A stretch of DNA of 37,840 nt from Gemmatimonadota bacterium (lineage in GTDB: Bacteria; Gemmatimonadota; Gemmatimonadetes; Longimicrobiales; Gaopeijiaceae): contig JAURER010000026.1 in assembly GCA_030827315.1 (NCBI GenBank), positions 1 to 37,840 on the forward strand, given 5' to 3'. Below the pieces are notes generated by a model. It was not told where the DNA came from. It did no database searches and was given only the letters and a program-made list of their open reading frames with translations. Positions 14,456-22,851 of this stretch are shown piece after piece (positions within the stretch are counted from its first letter, which is position 1; each line of letters begins with the position of its first letter). Made by a program: the position numbers and the translations under genes.

Positions 14456-16021
14456 ATGCCTCCTTCGCATCTCCCCGCCCGCCGGCTGTCCGCCACGGTC
14501 CCCGCGTTCGGCCTCGCCTTCGCCCTGGCCCTGGCCGCGTGCTCCGGGCCGGCCAGCCCGGAGCCGCTCCGCATCGCGGTCGCCTCGTACCAGCACGAGA
14601 CGTGCACGTTCTGCCCCGGGGGCGACATCGGGATCGACGACTGGCAGCGCCACCTCGCCGGCGACGAGGTCCTGACCTCCGGCCCCTACGTGCGGGGCTT
14701 CGTGGCACAGGCAGAGGACTACGGCGACATGGAGCTCGTCGGTCTGCGCTCGCCCGTGGACGTCTTCGGGGGCTCCTCGCGGAGCTGGAACACGAAGGAG
14801 TCGTTCGACGTCTTCGTGGATGCGATGACCGAGGACCTGCGCGCCGCGATGCCCGTCGACGGCGTGTATCTGGCGCTCCACGGCGCTATGGCGGTCCGCG
14901 ACGTTCCGCGGCCCGAGGCGGAGATCGCGCGTCGCGTGCGGGAAGTCGTCGGACCCGACGTGCCGATCGCCGGGTCCTTCGACCTGCACGGCAACGAGGA
15001 CGAGGCATTCCTCGAGCACGCGGACTTCGCCTTCGTCACCAAGCGCTATCCCCACTACGACGCGGGCATCCAGGGCGCACGCGCGGCCCGCGCCATCCAT
15101 CGCGTGGCGCGAGGGACCTACAACCCGGTGAGCGCGACCCGCAAGCCTGGCATCATCACGGCGACCGTGCACCAGTGGACGGGGCAGTCGCCCTCCATGG
15201 ACATCATGGAGCGGGCGCGGCGCTGGGAGGCCCGGGAGCCGGACGTCTTCGTGAGCGTCTTCTACGGCTACCCTTGGTCGGACGTGCCCGACGTCGGCGC
15301 AACCGTGCACGTCATGACCAACGGAGACCAGGCCCTGGCCGACGAGATCGCCGACGACATGAACGACTTCATGTGGCGCGTGCGGGAGGACTTCGCCGTG
15401 GGATCGTACCCGCTGCCGGACGAGGCGGCGCGGATTGTCGCGCGCGCCGTCACCGCGGGCGAGACCCCGGTGGCGGTGGGCGACCACAGCGACCGGCCCG
15501 GAGACGCGACGCACATCCTGCGTGCGTTCGAGGCGGTGGGAATCGGAAGGACACTCCACGGTGCGATCAGCGACCCGACGGTTCTCGAGTCGCTGGCCGG
15601 CGCCGGAGCCGCGCCAGGCGATCCCTTCGACCAGGCCGTCGGTGGATTCACGCCGTCGGGCGGGACGCCGGTCCGGATCACGGGAACGCTCCTGTATCTC
15701 GGCCCTTGGCAGGGATACGAGACCGTGGCGGTGGTGGGCTACGGCGAGGGCAGCGCGGTTATCGTGGTGCCCGCCTACACGCAGATCACCGACCCGGAGG
15801 CCTTCCGGTTCGGCCCCCTGGATCCGGGAGACTTCGACGTCTTCGTGCTCAAGTCGCGCGTGCATTTCCGGCGCGGCTTCGACGAGACGGGTTTCGCGCG
15901 CACCATCGTCGTGGTGGAGGCGCCAGGTCCGTTCGTCGGCACGACGTACCTCGACGCGCTTCCATGGGAAAACGTGGATCTCTCCTTGCTCTATCCCTAC
16001 GGTACGCCGCCCGGGCGCTGA
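14456..16021 (+). CDS. Exported M81-family metallopeptidase-like lipoprotein (MlrC-like)
   Basis: This is a 521-aa protein of the M81/MlrC family; MlrC cleaves linearised microcystin, and relatives of unknown substrate are widespread. The N-terminus (ARRLSATVPAFGLAFALALAAC) is a signal peptide with lipobox Cys, so it should sit on the outside of a membrane, unlike typical cytosolic MlrC. Family motifs follow: RIAVASYQHETCTF, YLALHGAMAV, GSFDLHGNEDE (metal His), TKRYPHYDAGIQGARAARAI, and the second-domain GDHSDRPGDATHIL, which supplies further metal ligands. The final MlrC_C domain contains YTQITDPEAF and LKSRVHFRRGF. It is followed 3 bases later by the antiporter gene and is probably co-transcribed with it. 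Confidence 0.87.
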   Translation: MPPSHLPARRLSATVPAFGLAFALALAACSGPASPEPLRIAVASYQHETCTFCPGGDIGIDDWQRHLAGDEVLTSGPYVRGFVAQAEDYGDMELVGLRSPVDVFGGSSRSWNTKESFDVFVDAMTEDLRAAMPVDGVYLALHGAMAVRDVPRPEAEIARRVREVVGPDVPIAGSFDLHGNEDEAFLEHADFAFVTKRYPHYDAGIQGARAARAIHRVARGTYNPVSATRKPGIITATVHQWTGQSPSMDIMERARRWEAREPDVFVSVFYGYPWSDVPDVGATVHVMTNGDQALADEIADDMNDFMWRVREDFAVGSYPLPDEAARIVARAVTAGETPVAVGDHSDRPGDATHILRAFEAVGIGRTLHGAISDPTVLESLAGAGAAPGDPFDQAVGGFTPSGGTPVRITGTLLYLGPWQGYETVAVVGYGEGSAVIVVPAYTQITDPEAFRFGPLDPGDFDVFVLKSRVHFRRGFDETGFARTIVVVEAPGPFVGTTYLDALPWENVDLSLLYPYGTPPGR

Positions 16022-16024
16022 GCG

Positions 16025-16963
16025 TTGGTTCCTCTCTCCTTCCTGCTCTTCGGGCTCGCCGGCCTCTGGGCCGGCACGCTGCTCGCCGTGCGCGGCGCGG
16101 TGGGCCTGAGCGAGAGGTTCGGGCTGTCACACGGCTTCGTGGGGCTCGCCGTCCTCGCCATCGGGACGGACCTGCCGGAGCTGGTGGTCGCCGTGGGCGG
16201 GGGGATCAGGGAGATTCAGGGGGTCGACGCGTCTGGGATGATCACGGGCGCGGCGGTGGGCAGCGCCATCGTGCAGGGGAGCCTCGTGCTCGGGATCGCC
16301 GGACTCTTTGGGTACCTGCCCTCCGGGCCGAGGATGGTTCGGCGAGACGGGGTCGCGCTCGTGCTCGCGCTCGCGCTCGCCGCGGCGCTCTGGTTCGACG
16401 GGTCGGTGAGCCGGGTCGATGGCGCGGTGATGCTGCTGGCCTACGGCCTGTACTTCGGCACGCTGTACCGTACCGAACAGGTCGAGGAAGAGGTGTCCGA
16501 GCTGCCTCCGCCTGGACGCCTGAGCGCGACGCAGGCAACCGTGGCGGGGCTCGTGATCGTGGCCGGAAGCGCGCATCTGGTGCTCGAGGGCGGGCTCGCG
16601 CTCGCGGAACTCCTGCGCCTCGACCAGACGCTCCTGGCCGTGATCTTCGTGGGGGCCGGCACGAGCCTTCCGGAACTCGCCCTGTCGATCCGCGCCGTCA
16701 CCGAACGCCATGGCAGTCTCTCCGTCGGCAACGTCATCGGCAGCAACATTTTCGATCTTCTGGTGCCTGTCGGCGTCGGGGCCGCGCTGCACCCGCTGCG
16801 GGTCGATCGCGGGATCCTCGTCTTCGACCTGCCCGCTGCCGCGGCCGTGATCGCCGCGCTCCTCGTGTTCCTCGTGCGTCGCAAGGGGATTCAGCGTCAC
16901 GAGGCGTTCGCGCTGCTCGTTCTGTACGTGGCGTACGTCGCACTTCGCGTGGGCAGCGCCTGA
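16025..16963 (+). CDS. Sodium/calcium antiporter (CaCA family, YrbG-like)
   Basis: This 312-aa inner-membrane cation exchanger has about 10 helices in two inverted halves. The alpha-repeat signatures are visible: GLAVLAIGTDLPELVVAVGG in the first half and LAVIFVGAGTSLPELALSI with GNVIGSNIFDLLVPVG in the second. In the first repeat the usual G-T-S-L-P-E is G-T-D-L-P-E. The start is a TTG at 16025, 3 bases after the M81 stop; the hydrophobic helix begins at once, so little sequence can be missing. No separate Shine-Dalgarno is clear, so expression may depend on coupling to the peptidase gene. The ion is most likely Ca2+ against Na+, by family. Confidence 0.87.
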   Translation: MVPLSFLLFGLAGLWAGTLLAVRGAVGLSERFGLSHGFVGLAVLAIGTDLPELVVAVGGGIREIQGVDASGMITGAAVGSAIVQGSLVLGIAGLFGYLPSGPRMVRRDGVALVLALALAAALWFDGSVSRVDGAVMLLAYGLYFGTLYRTEQVEEEVSELPPPGRLSATQATVAGLVIVAGSAHLVLEGGLALAELLRLDQTLLAVIFVGAGTSLPELALSIRAVTERHGSLSVGNVIGSNIFDLLVPVGVGAALHPLRVDRGILVFDLPAAAAVIAALLVFLVRRKGIQRHEAFALLVLYVAYVALRVGSA

Positions 16964-17275
16964 CGATCAGGACGGGCCGGAGAGCGGGGCCATCGTGTGG
17001 CGCGGTTGGTCCCGGTTCGACATGACGCGGGCGCTGACGAACCCCGACGTGATGGCGAAGGCTATCGACCGGGCGATCGCGAAGATGTTCGAGGGATTCC
17101 GGAGCGGTGGAGTCGGACGGCCCGGCGCAGGGACCGGGGAGAATCCCCACAGGAGGCTTCCACCGCCTCCTGACACCCGCGCGGAGGCTGAGGTGCACAC
17201 CTTTCTCTACAGGCTCGTGCGGTCGGGGCGGCCGACCTGCGGGGAGTCTCGAGAAGGACTCAGGGAGGTGCAGCC
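16964..17275 (+). promoter_or_regulatory. Hairpin-rich leader upstream of the TonB gene (312 bp)
   Basis: This non-coding stretch contains three stem-loops in a row. AGGAGGC at 17151-17157 pairs with GCCTCCT at 17165-17171 around a 7-nt loop. GGTCGG at about 17221-17226 pairs with CCGACC at about 17232-17237. GAGTC at about 17244-17248 pairs with GACTC at about 17257-17261. They end just before a good Shine-Dalgarno (GGGAGGTG) ahead of ATG 17276. The first stem hides an AGGAGG sequence. Two overlapping open frames (94 aa plus, 77 aa minus) show no domain and are probably chance. It does not match a riboswitch class I can recognise. Confidence 0.4.
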
Positions 17276-17965
17276 ATGACCGCTCAGCATGCGGTGCCCC
17301 GCTACGACGACAGCGATTCTGCCAACAATCGTCTCAAGGGACGCTTCCGGGCGCTGTTCTGGAGCTCGATCATTGTCGCGACGACCGTCCATTTCGGCGC
17401 CTTCGTGTATTGGCCGGAGCTGACCGCGGAGGACTTCTCCGTCGAAGTGGAAGAGCTGATGGTGTTCGAGCTCCCTCCGGAGATCGAGGTGCCCCCGCCG
17501 CCCAAGGCCATTGCCAGACCGGCAACGCCCGTCATCGCGACCACCGAGGTTAACGAGGACATCACGATCGCCCCGACGACCTTCGCCACGAATCCGGTGG
17601 ACGCGCTGCCGCCGCCACCGCAGCTCGAGGAGAAGGTGGTCGCGATCGAGGACGCGCCACGCTTCACACCGTTTACCGTGGCACCCGAGATCCTGAATCG
17701 CGGTGAGATCATCACCGCACTGTCGCGCGCGTATCCCCCACTGCTGCGGGACGCGGGGATCGGCGGAGTCGTGAAGGTCTTCTTCTTCATCGACGACACC
17801 GGCGTGGTCCGCAGTACGCGTGTTCAGGAGACGTCCGGGTACGAGCAGCTGGATAACGCGGCGCTCGCCGTGGCGAGCCTCTACCGCTTTTCGCCCGCCC
17901 TCAACCGCGATGCCAAGGTCCCGGTGTGGGTCGCTTTTCCGGTCGAGTTCAAGGTGATCCGCTAG
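17276..17965 (+). CDS. TonB-family energy-transducer protein
   Basis: This 229-aa inner-membrane-anchored periplasmic protein would pass proton-motive-force energy to outer-membrane receptors or, in some relatives, serve as a periplasmic scaffold. It has a cytoplasmic N-tail, one transmembrane helix (FWSSIIVATTVHFGAFVYW, about residues 28-46), and a proline-rich spacer with FELPPEIEVPPPPKAIARP and DALPPPPQLEE. The C-terminal TonB domain includes AYPPLLRDAGIGGVVKVFFF, DDTGVVRSTRVQETSGYEQLD, and the closing RFSPALNRDAKVPVWVAFPV. No exbB/exbD or receptor gene is adjacent, so it is an orphan. Shine-Dalgarno GGGAGG supports the start. Confidence 0.87.
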   Translation: MTAQHAVPRYDDSDSANNRLKGRFRALFWSSIIVATTVHFGAFVYWPELTAEDFSVEVEELMVFELPPEIEVPPPPKAIARPATPVIATTEVNEDITIAPTTFATNPVDALPPPPQLEEKVVAIEDAPRFTPFTVAPEILNRGEIITALSRAYPPLLRDAGIGGVVKVFFFIDDTGVVRSTRVQETSGYEQLDNAALAVASLYRFSPALNRDAKVPVWVAFPVEFKVIR

Positions 17966-18125
17966 CGAGCAACGCGATTCGCCCCGGAGATCTTCGGCGA
18001 GCCGCTCGGGGTCTTCCCGGCGGCTCGTTCGCGTCCCATGTTGGCGACCTCGGGGCGAAGGGATGTCGGCTCCGCTTCGTGACCGGCCCGTCGCAGCGAT
18101 CCACGAACCTCAGGAGTGCAGACGC

Positions 18126-18596
18126 ATGTCGACCAGAACGTTCCTTTCGGGGATGGCAGCCCTCGTCGCAGTCGTGGCCATGGCGGCCGAGGCCCAGGCC
18201 CAGGATCCGGCGACGCGCTTCGGGCGCTGGCAGATGGACTCGGACAATCCTCCGCCTTTCATCAACATCATGACGTACGAGCCGTGGGGTGACGGCGGCA
18301 TGTCCATCAAGGTCGAGGCGACCAACGCGCGTGGCGAAGATTCGGCGTGGGGCTACAACACGCTGTTCGATGGCGAACTTCGCGAGGTGTGGGGGCAGGA
18401 GAACGCGGAGACCGCGGTCGAGTGGGTGGACGCCCGCACGACGCGCATATCCAATGCCCGCGGCGGCCGGGTCACCCAGGTGATCATCAATACGCTGTCC
18501 GAAGACGGGAACACGATCAGCAACGAGTACGTGCGCCTCGACGAGAACGGAAAGGTCACCGGCGTCAGCCACGCGGTATATCGCAGAATGCGCTAG
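18126..18596 (+). CDS. Small secreted protein of unknown function
   Basis: This 156-aa protein has a signal peptide (MSTRTFLSGMAALVAVVAMA, cleavage after AQA). The mature part is beta-rich, with repeated T/N-rich strands (MSIKVEATNARGEDSAWGY, TTRISNARGGRVTQVIINTL, KVTGVSHAVYRRM). It lacks cysteines, so no disulfides are expected. Similar small proteins with a KYDGKDYP-like or lipocalin-like strand pattern occur in many secretomes, but I recognise no family. The ATG at 18126 has AGGAG about 9 bases upstream and creates the signal peptide; a 21-residue upstream extension is not needed. It sits 161 bases after the TonB gene and 55 bases before the M42-like gene. Confidence 0.7.
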   Translation: MSTRTFLSGMAALVAVVAMAAEAQAQDPATRFGRWQMDSDNPPPFINIMTYEPWGDGGMSIKVEATNARGEDSAWGYNTLFDGELREVWGQENAETAVEWVDARTTRISNARGGRVTQVIINTLSEDGNTISNEYVRLDENGKVTGVSHAVYRRMR

Positions 18597-18651
18597 CCGC
18601 GTTGCCGGCGGCTCCCGGTCTGCCCCCGTTCGCCTGATCCCCCGGTTCACC

Positions 18652-20814
18652 ATGCGCCGCTCCCCGATCCATTCCTTCGCCGTCGCGTTCCTCGCGACGG
18701 TGCTCCTCGTCCCGTCCCCGTCCCTCGCCCAGTCCGGCCCGGATCTCGAGGCGATCGCGTCCTGGGTCGTTCCCGACGTTGTGACCGGCTACGAGACGCG
18801 CCTGGCGCCGGCCCTCGCGACCGGAATGCCAGGGTGGTCTGTGGACGCCTGGGGCAACCTGGTTCGCGTCGTGGGCTCGGGGTCGCCTCGACGGATCGTG
18901 GCCTGTGCGCTCGACCGGCCGGGGCTGTCGGCCAGCCAGATCACCGATGACGGGTACCTGCGCGTGCACCGGATCGGACGGGGCTCTCGCCACCCGCTTT
19001 GGGACCAGGCCTTCGAGGCGCAGCAGGTGCGCGTGCTCACCCCTGCGGGGCCCGTGGCGGGGGTCGTCGCCCGGAGCAACGGCCACTTCGCGCAGCAGCA
19101 TCGCCGAGAGACGGCGGTCGTCGGGGCCGACGATCTCTGGGTCGACGTTGGTGCCGCCTCCCGCGCGGACGTGGAGGCACTCGGCATCGGCCTTCTCGAC
19201 CCCATCGTGCGGCACCTTCCCGCCTGGGCGATCGCGGGGGCGGCTGCTGGCCCGGATGTCGGTCGACGCGCCGGGTGCGCGGCCGTGGCGTCGGTCGCCG
19301 AGTCCATGGCGGCCTCCGGGCGGAGCGGAGGCGGGGAGACGCACTTCGTGATGAGCGCGCAGGAGGGCTTCGGCTGGGTGGGCCTGTCTTCGTACGTCGC
19401 GCGCGGGGGCGCGTTCGACGCGCTGACGATCCTCGCGCCGGGTGCGGACGCCGCCGAGGCGGAGGTGCGACCCGCCGCGGCGTTCGGTCGGGCCGGAGAG
19501 GTGCTGCAGCGGGCCGGCCTCGCGTCGGCTCGGTGGGTGGCCCCCGAAGTCCGCTCCCCGGGCGCGCACATGGAGGTGATCGCCGGGCCCGAGGCCACGC
19601 GACTCCTTCACGAAGCCGCCGTCGCAGCCGGGCGCTCGGACGCGTCGGGCGTGCGCTGGATGGCCGCACCCGCGCGCGTACCCCTCGCCTCGGCTGCGAC
19701 TGGGGACGTTGCCCTCGCGGCGGCTGCGTCGATGCTGAAGGAGCTCGTCGAGCTGTACGGGGTGTCGGGGCACGAGTGGGCGGTGCGCAGGTACGTACTC
19801 GAGCACCTGCCGGCGTGGGCACGCGACCGAGCCGTCGTCGACGACATCGGCGACATCTGGGTCGCGGCGGGCCCGGATCGCGACACCACCGTCTTCATGG
19901 CGCACATGGACGAGGTGGGCTACGAGGTCGCGTCGATCGCCGCGGATGGAACGGTCACCCTCCGGCGTCAGGGCGGGGCGGTGTCTTCTGCGTGGGAGGG
20001 CCAGACCGCGCTTCTGCACTTCGATCCGGCGGGGGCACCGAGCACGCAGAATGCCGACGGGGCGGACACGTCGAGTCGGTGGAAGGACGAGTCGATGCGC
20101 GCGACCGCGCCGCGGGCTCCGTTGCGAGGTGTCTTCCTGACGCGCGACGACGCGGACCGAAAGGACCCGGGCGAGGACCGGGCATGGTTCGGGATGGACC
20201 GGGCCGCGATGGAGGCGGCCGGCGTGCGCCCCGGCCTCCAGGTGACGAGCTTGAAGGAGGGACTTCGACTGGGGCAGCACCGCTTCGTCGCGCGCGCCCT
20301 CGACGATCGGGCCGGCACGACCGCGCTCCTCATGGCCATCAACGGGATCGACCCCGACGCGCTGCCCGGCAAGGTCATCTTCGCCTGGTCCGTACACGAG
20401 GAGGGCGGGCTCACGGGTGCCGGCGCGATGGCCAGCCGCTTCGGGAGCACGACGCGGCGCATCTACTCGATCGACACCTTCGTGTCGTCCGACACGCCGC
20501 TCGAGTCGCCGCACTTCGCGTACGCGCCGCTCGGAAACGGGCCGGTTCTGCGCGCCACCGAGAACTCCGGGGTGTCGCCCGACGCGGAGCGTGCGCGGGT
20601 CCGCCGGGCCGCGCGCGATGCCGGCATCGAGCTTCAGATGGGCCTCACGCAGGGCGGCACGGACGGCACACAGTTCACCTTCTGGGGCGCCCCGAACCAG
20701 GGACTGTCATGGCCCGGCCGCTACAGCCACTCGCCCGGCGAGGTCCTCGACCTGCGAGACCTGGTGCGGCTGGGCGACCTCATCCGGGCGGTGGCGACGG
20801 CGGGCGAGCGCTGA
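18652..20814 (+). CDS. Exported double-domain M42-like aminopeptidase
   Basis: This is a 720-aa protein with a signal peptide (cleavage near SLAQ, residue 26). The C-terminal half (about residues 360-715) is a complete M42 glutamyl-aminopeptidase/endoglucanase-type domain. It starts at LYGVSGHEWAVRRYV and shows di-metal ligands His418 in AHMDEVG, Asp551 in ALDDRAGTT, catalytic/ligand Glu583-Glu584 in HEEGG and the late Asp in SIDTFVSSD. The N-terminal half (about 28-340) has the same layout, but the metal sites are lost: CALDRPG replaces AHMDEVG, GRRAGCAA replaces LDDRAGTT, and AQEGFGW replaces HEEGGL. It is therefore an internal duplication with a pseudo-enzymatic first copy. M42 enzymes are normally cytosolic, about 350-aa, self-assembling shells, so an exported fused dimer is unusual. 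Confidence 0.82.
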   Translation: MRRSPIHSFAVAFLATVLLVPSPSLAQSGPDLEAIASWVVPDVVTGYETRLAPALATGMPGWSVDAWGNLVRVVGSGSPRRIVACALDRPGLSASQITDDGYLRVHRIGRGSRHPLWDQAFEAQQVRVLTPAGPVAGVVARSNGHFAQQHRRETAVVGADDLWVDVGAASRADVEALGIGLLDPIVRHLPAWAIAGAAAGPDVGRRAGCAAVASVAESMAASGRSGGGETHFVMSAQEGFGWVGLSSYVARGGAFDALTILAPGADAAEAEVRPAAAFGRAGEVLQRAGLASARWVAPEVRSPGAHMEVIAGPEATRLLHEAAVAAGRSDASGVRWMAAPARVPLASAATGDVALAAAASMLKELVELYGVSGHEWAVRRYVLEHLPAWARDRAVVDDIGDIWVAAGPDRDTTVFMAHMDEVGYEVASIAADGTVTLRRQGGAVSSAWEGQTALLHFDPAGAPSTQNADGADTSSRWKDESMRATAPRAPLRGVFLTRDDADRKDPGEDRAWFGMDRAAMEAAGVRPGLQVTSLKEGLRLGQHRFVARALDDRAGTTALLMAINGIDPDALPGKVIFAWSVHEEGGLTGAGAMASRFGSTTRRIYSIDTFVSSDTPLESPHFAYAPLGNGPVLRATENSGVSPDAERARVRRAARDAGIELQMGLTQGGTDGTQFTFWGAPNQGLSWPGRYSHSPGEVLDLRDLVRLGDLIRAVATAGER

Positions 20815-20820
20815 CCTTCC

Positions 20821-20845
20821 CGCGGGCCTGACACCGCGGCCCGCG
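20821..20845 (+). terminator. Hairpin after the M42-like gene
   Basis: CGCGGGC at 20821-20827 pairs with GCCCGCG at 20839-20845 just beyond the stop, and a 16-base perfect palindrome (CGCGCCGCGCGGCGCG) lies at 20863-20878. No T-run follows either. The rest of the 202-bp gap to 21017 shows no clear promoter or other element. Confidence 0.4.
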
Positions 20846-21016
20846 CGGGGTGCCCGGAGGTTCGCGCCGCGCGGCGCGCACGGGGGCCGCCCGGGCCGGG
20901 TCACCTCCCTGCGTGCGGGCACCCGTCGTTCGATGTCGGTGCGGTCCCGCTCCCGCGCGGCGGACATTACCTTGTCCGGGTCCGAACCGCGTGCAGATCG
21001 TGTCCTCCGGCGGTAC

Positions 21017-22099
21017 ATGTTCAAGACCGGTTACATCCTGAACCCCAAGGCAGACCTAGTCTGGTTCCTGGGGCTCCCTTTCTTCGCCGTGGCGCTGGCC
21101 CTGGGTTTTCAGGCCTGGCTCCCGTACGTGGCGATCGCCTCCATCAACCTCTGGATCACGATCCCGCACCACTACGCCGGGTGGGTCCGCTCCTACGGCA
21201 TGCCCGACGTCTGGGACCGCTTCAAGGACCGTCTCATCATCGGGCCGGTGGCGATCGTGGGATTCACGGTCCTCGGTCTCCAGTTCGCTCCCATCACGCT
21301 GCTTCTGCTGGTGACCGCGTGGGACCACCAGCACAGCATCATGCAGCAGCACGGCCTCGCGCGGATCTACGACTTCAAGGCGGGCGCGGGCCTCAGGAAC
21401 ACTCGGCGCTACGACCTCGCGCTGCACTGCGTGCTCTACGCGTACATGTTCCTGAACGCTCCCATGTTCAGGTTCCTGTGGATCCGCGAGCTGCACCGGA
21501 TGCGCGTGCCCCTGTCCGTGGACTTCGTCAGCGGGCTCCTCGCCCTGAGTCAGGTGGTGCTCGTCGGCTACCTGATCGTCTACGGCTGGCACCTGGTCCA
21601 GACGTACCGGCAGGGCGCGGTCATCAATCCGTTGAAGTACGCGTTCATCGCCGCGAGCTACTTCCTGTGGTACTTCGTCGCCTGGCACACCAACTCGATT
21701 CTGCTCTACGCCGTGGCGCACCGCCTGATGCACGGCGTCCAGTACATGGTGATGGTGTACTCGTTCATGCTGAAGAGCCGGGCGAAGGGTACGTTCCGAG
21801 AGGGCTTCTGGACGAAGCTCACGGGACCGGGCAATCTCAAGTGGTTTCTGGCCGGTGGCGTCGTCTACGCGGTGGCGTTCCAGCTGGTCATCAACCGGCC
21901 GCTCGACGAGTTCGGCTTCGGAGTGGTCAACTTCGCTCCGTACCCGGCGATTCCGGAGTTCGGCATTCCGGCGCTCGACTACTCGAGCGGATACGCGCTG
22001 TTCTCCCAGATGATGATCTACGCCTACGGCCTGATGCACTACTATCTGGACTCGTTCATCTGGAAGGTCTCGGACAGACAGACCCAGTCCGGTCTCTGA
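21017..22099 (+). CDS. Polytopic membrane protein with clustered histidines, function unknown
   Basis: This is a 360-aa inner-membrane protein with about eight hydrophobic helices. I do not recognise its family. Histidines cluster next to helix ends in four motifs: ITIPHHYAGWVRSYG, TAWDHQHSIMQQHGLARIYD, VAWHTNSILLYAVAHRLMHG and YGLMHYYLDSFIWKVSD. The pattern recalls membrane di-iron or haem-binding enzymes (desaturase-like, Brp/Blh-like), though spacing does not match those families as I know them. The ATG at 21017 begins the hydrophobic protein directly (MFKTGYILNPKADLVWFLGL); the open frame upstream is a shadow of the M42 gene. The next gene starts 13 bases after the stop, so the two probably form a unit. 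Confidence 0.7.
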   Translation: MFKTGYILNPKADLVWFLGLPFFAVALALGFQAWLPYVAIASINLWITIPHHYAGWVRSYGMPDVWDRFKDRLIIGPVAIVGFTVLGLQFAPITLLLLVTAWDHQHSIMQQHGLARIYDFKAGAGLRNTRRYDLALHCVLYAYMFLNAPMFRFLWIRELHRMRVPLSVDFVSGLLALSQVVLVGYLIVYGWHLVQTYRQGAVINPLKYAFIAASYFLWYFVAWHTNSILLYAVAHRLMHGVQYMVMVYSFMLKSRAKGTFREGFWTKLTGPGNLKWFLAGGVVYAVAFQLVINRPLDEFGFGVVNFAPYPAIPEFGIPALDYSSGYALFSQMMIYAYGLMHYYLDSFIWKVSDRQTQSGL

Positions 22100-22112
22100 C
22101 CCGGTCCCGCTC

Positions 22113-22802
22113 ATGGCACTCGCGCCCGACGATGCTCCCTGGTACCGCCGCTTCCGGATGCTGCTCGGGATCTACGTGATCGCGATGGTCTTTGGAATGC
22201 GGGAGTTCGTGCTGGCCAGAAACCGCCCCGCCGTCGACCCCGAGACGGAGGAGTGGTCGCGCATGGCGGATGTGGTGGCCCGGATCAATCCGGGCGACGT
22301 CGATACCGACTACCTCCTCGCCCTCGAAGCGCTGAAAGCGGGCGACGTGGCGGGCTTCCGGCGCCATCTCGAGACGGCGCTGCTCGACAAGCACGCGAAG
22401 CACAACGACATCATTCTGCGGGCGTACGCCCAGCACCTCTTCACCACCAACGCCGACTACAGGCAGGTGAACGAGTGGCTCAACCGGTGGCGCATGAACC
22501 ACCCGGCCTCGGGCGAGGGTTTCGAGATCCCGCTCGGCTCGGGACCCTCGGGGCCCGCCGACGAGGTCGCGCTGCAACGGGAGTTCGACGCGGTCGACTG
22601 GCTGCTGCGCCACGAGCTGGTTCCGCCGTCGGGTGACGTGAGCCCCCAGTGGCGCGTCGTGGTGTACTTCCGGCCGGCCATGGAGATCGACATCCGTGAG
22701 GCGGTGGCCGCGGTTTCGATCCTCGCGCTGCCGCCAGCCCAGCGCGGGCAGTTCCGCGTGACGTGTCTGTCCCTGGAGAACTGCCAGCGCGTACCGCGCT
22801 GA
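22113..22802 (+). CDS. Membrane-anchored protein of unknown function, partner of the preceding gene
   Basis: This 229-aa protein has one N-terminal transmembrane helix (MLLGIYVIAMVFGMREFVLA). A soluble helical region follows whose repeating pattern (DTDYLLALEALKAGDVAGFRRHLETALL, then NDIILRAYAQHLFTTNADYRQVNEWLNRW) resembles degenerate TPR units. The last 60 residues are beta/alpha. No enzymatic motif is visible. Co-orientation and the 13-base gap suggest it works with the histidine-rich membrane protein upstream, for instance as an assembly or scaffold subunit. It ends at a strong hairpin. Confidence 0.65.
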   Translation: MALAPDDAPWYRRFRMLLGIYVIAMVFGMREFVLARNRPAVDPETEEWSRMADVVARINPGDVDTDYLLALEALKAGDVAGFRRHLETALLDKHAKHNDIILRAYAQHLFTTNADYRQVNEWLNRWRMNHPASGEGFEIPLGSGPSGPADEVALQREFDAVDWLLRHELVPPSGDVSPQWRVVVYFRPAMEIDIREAVAAVSILALPPAQRGQFRVTCLSLENCQRVPR

Positions 22803-22803
22803 C

Positions 22804-22837
22804 GGGCGCCGGCCTCCACGGAGGCAGGCCGGCGCCC
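22804..22837. terminator. Bidirectional terminator between convergent genes
   Basis: A perfect 12-bp stem (GGGCGCCGGCCT / AGGCCGGCGCCC) with a 10-nt loop lies in the 49-bp gap between two convergent genes. It can serve both strands. There is no T-run, as is common in GC-rich genomes. Confidence 0.65.
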
Positions 22838-22851
22838 CGGGTTCGCGGTGT

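Noticed and set aside
16995-17279. 94-codon frame between the antiporter and TonB genes
   Set aside because: It has no ribosome-binding site or domain, runs through the hairpins and overlaps the TonB start.
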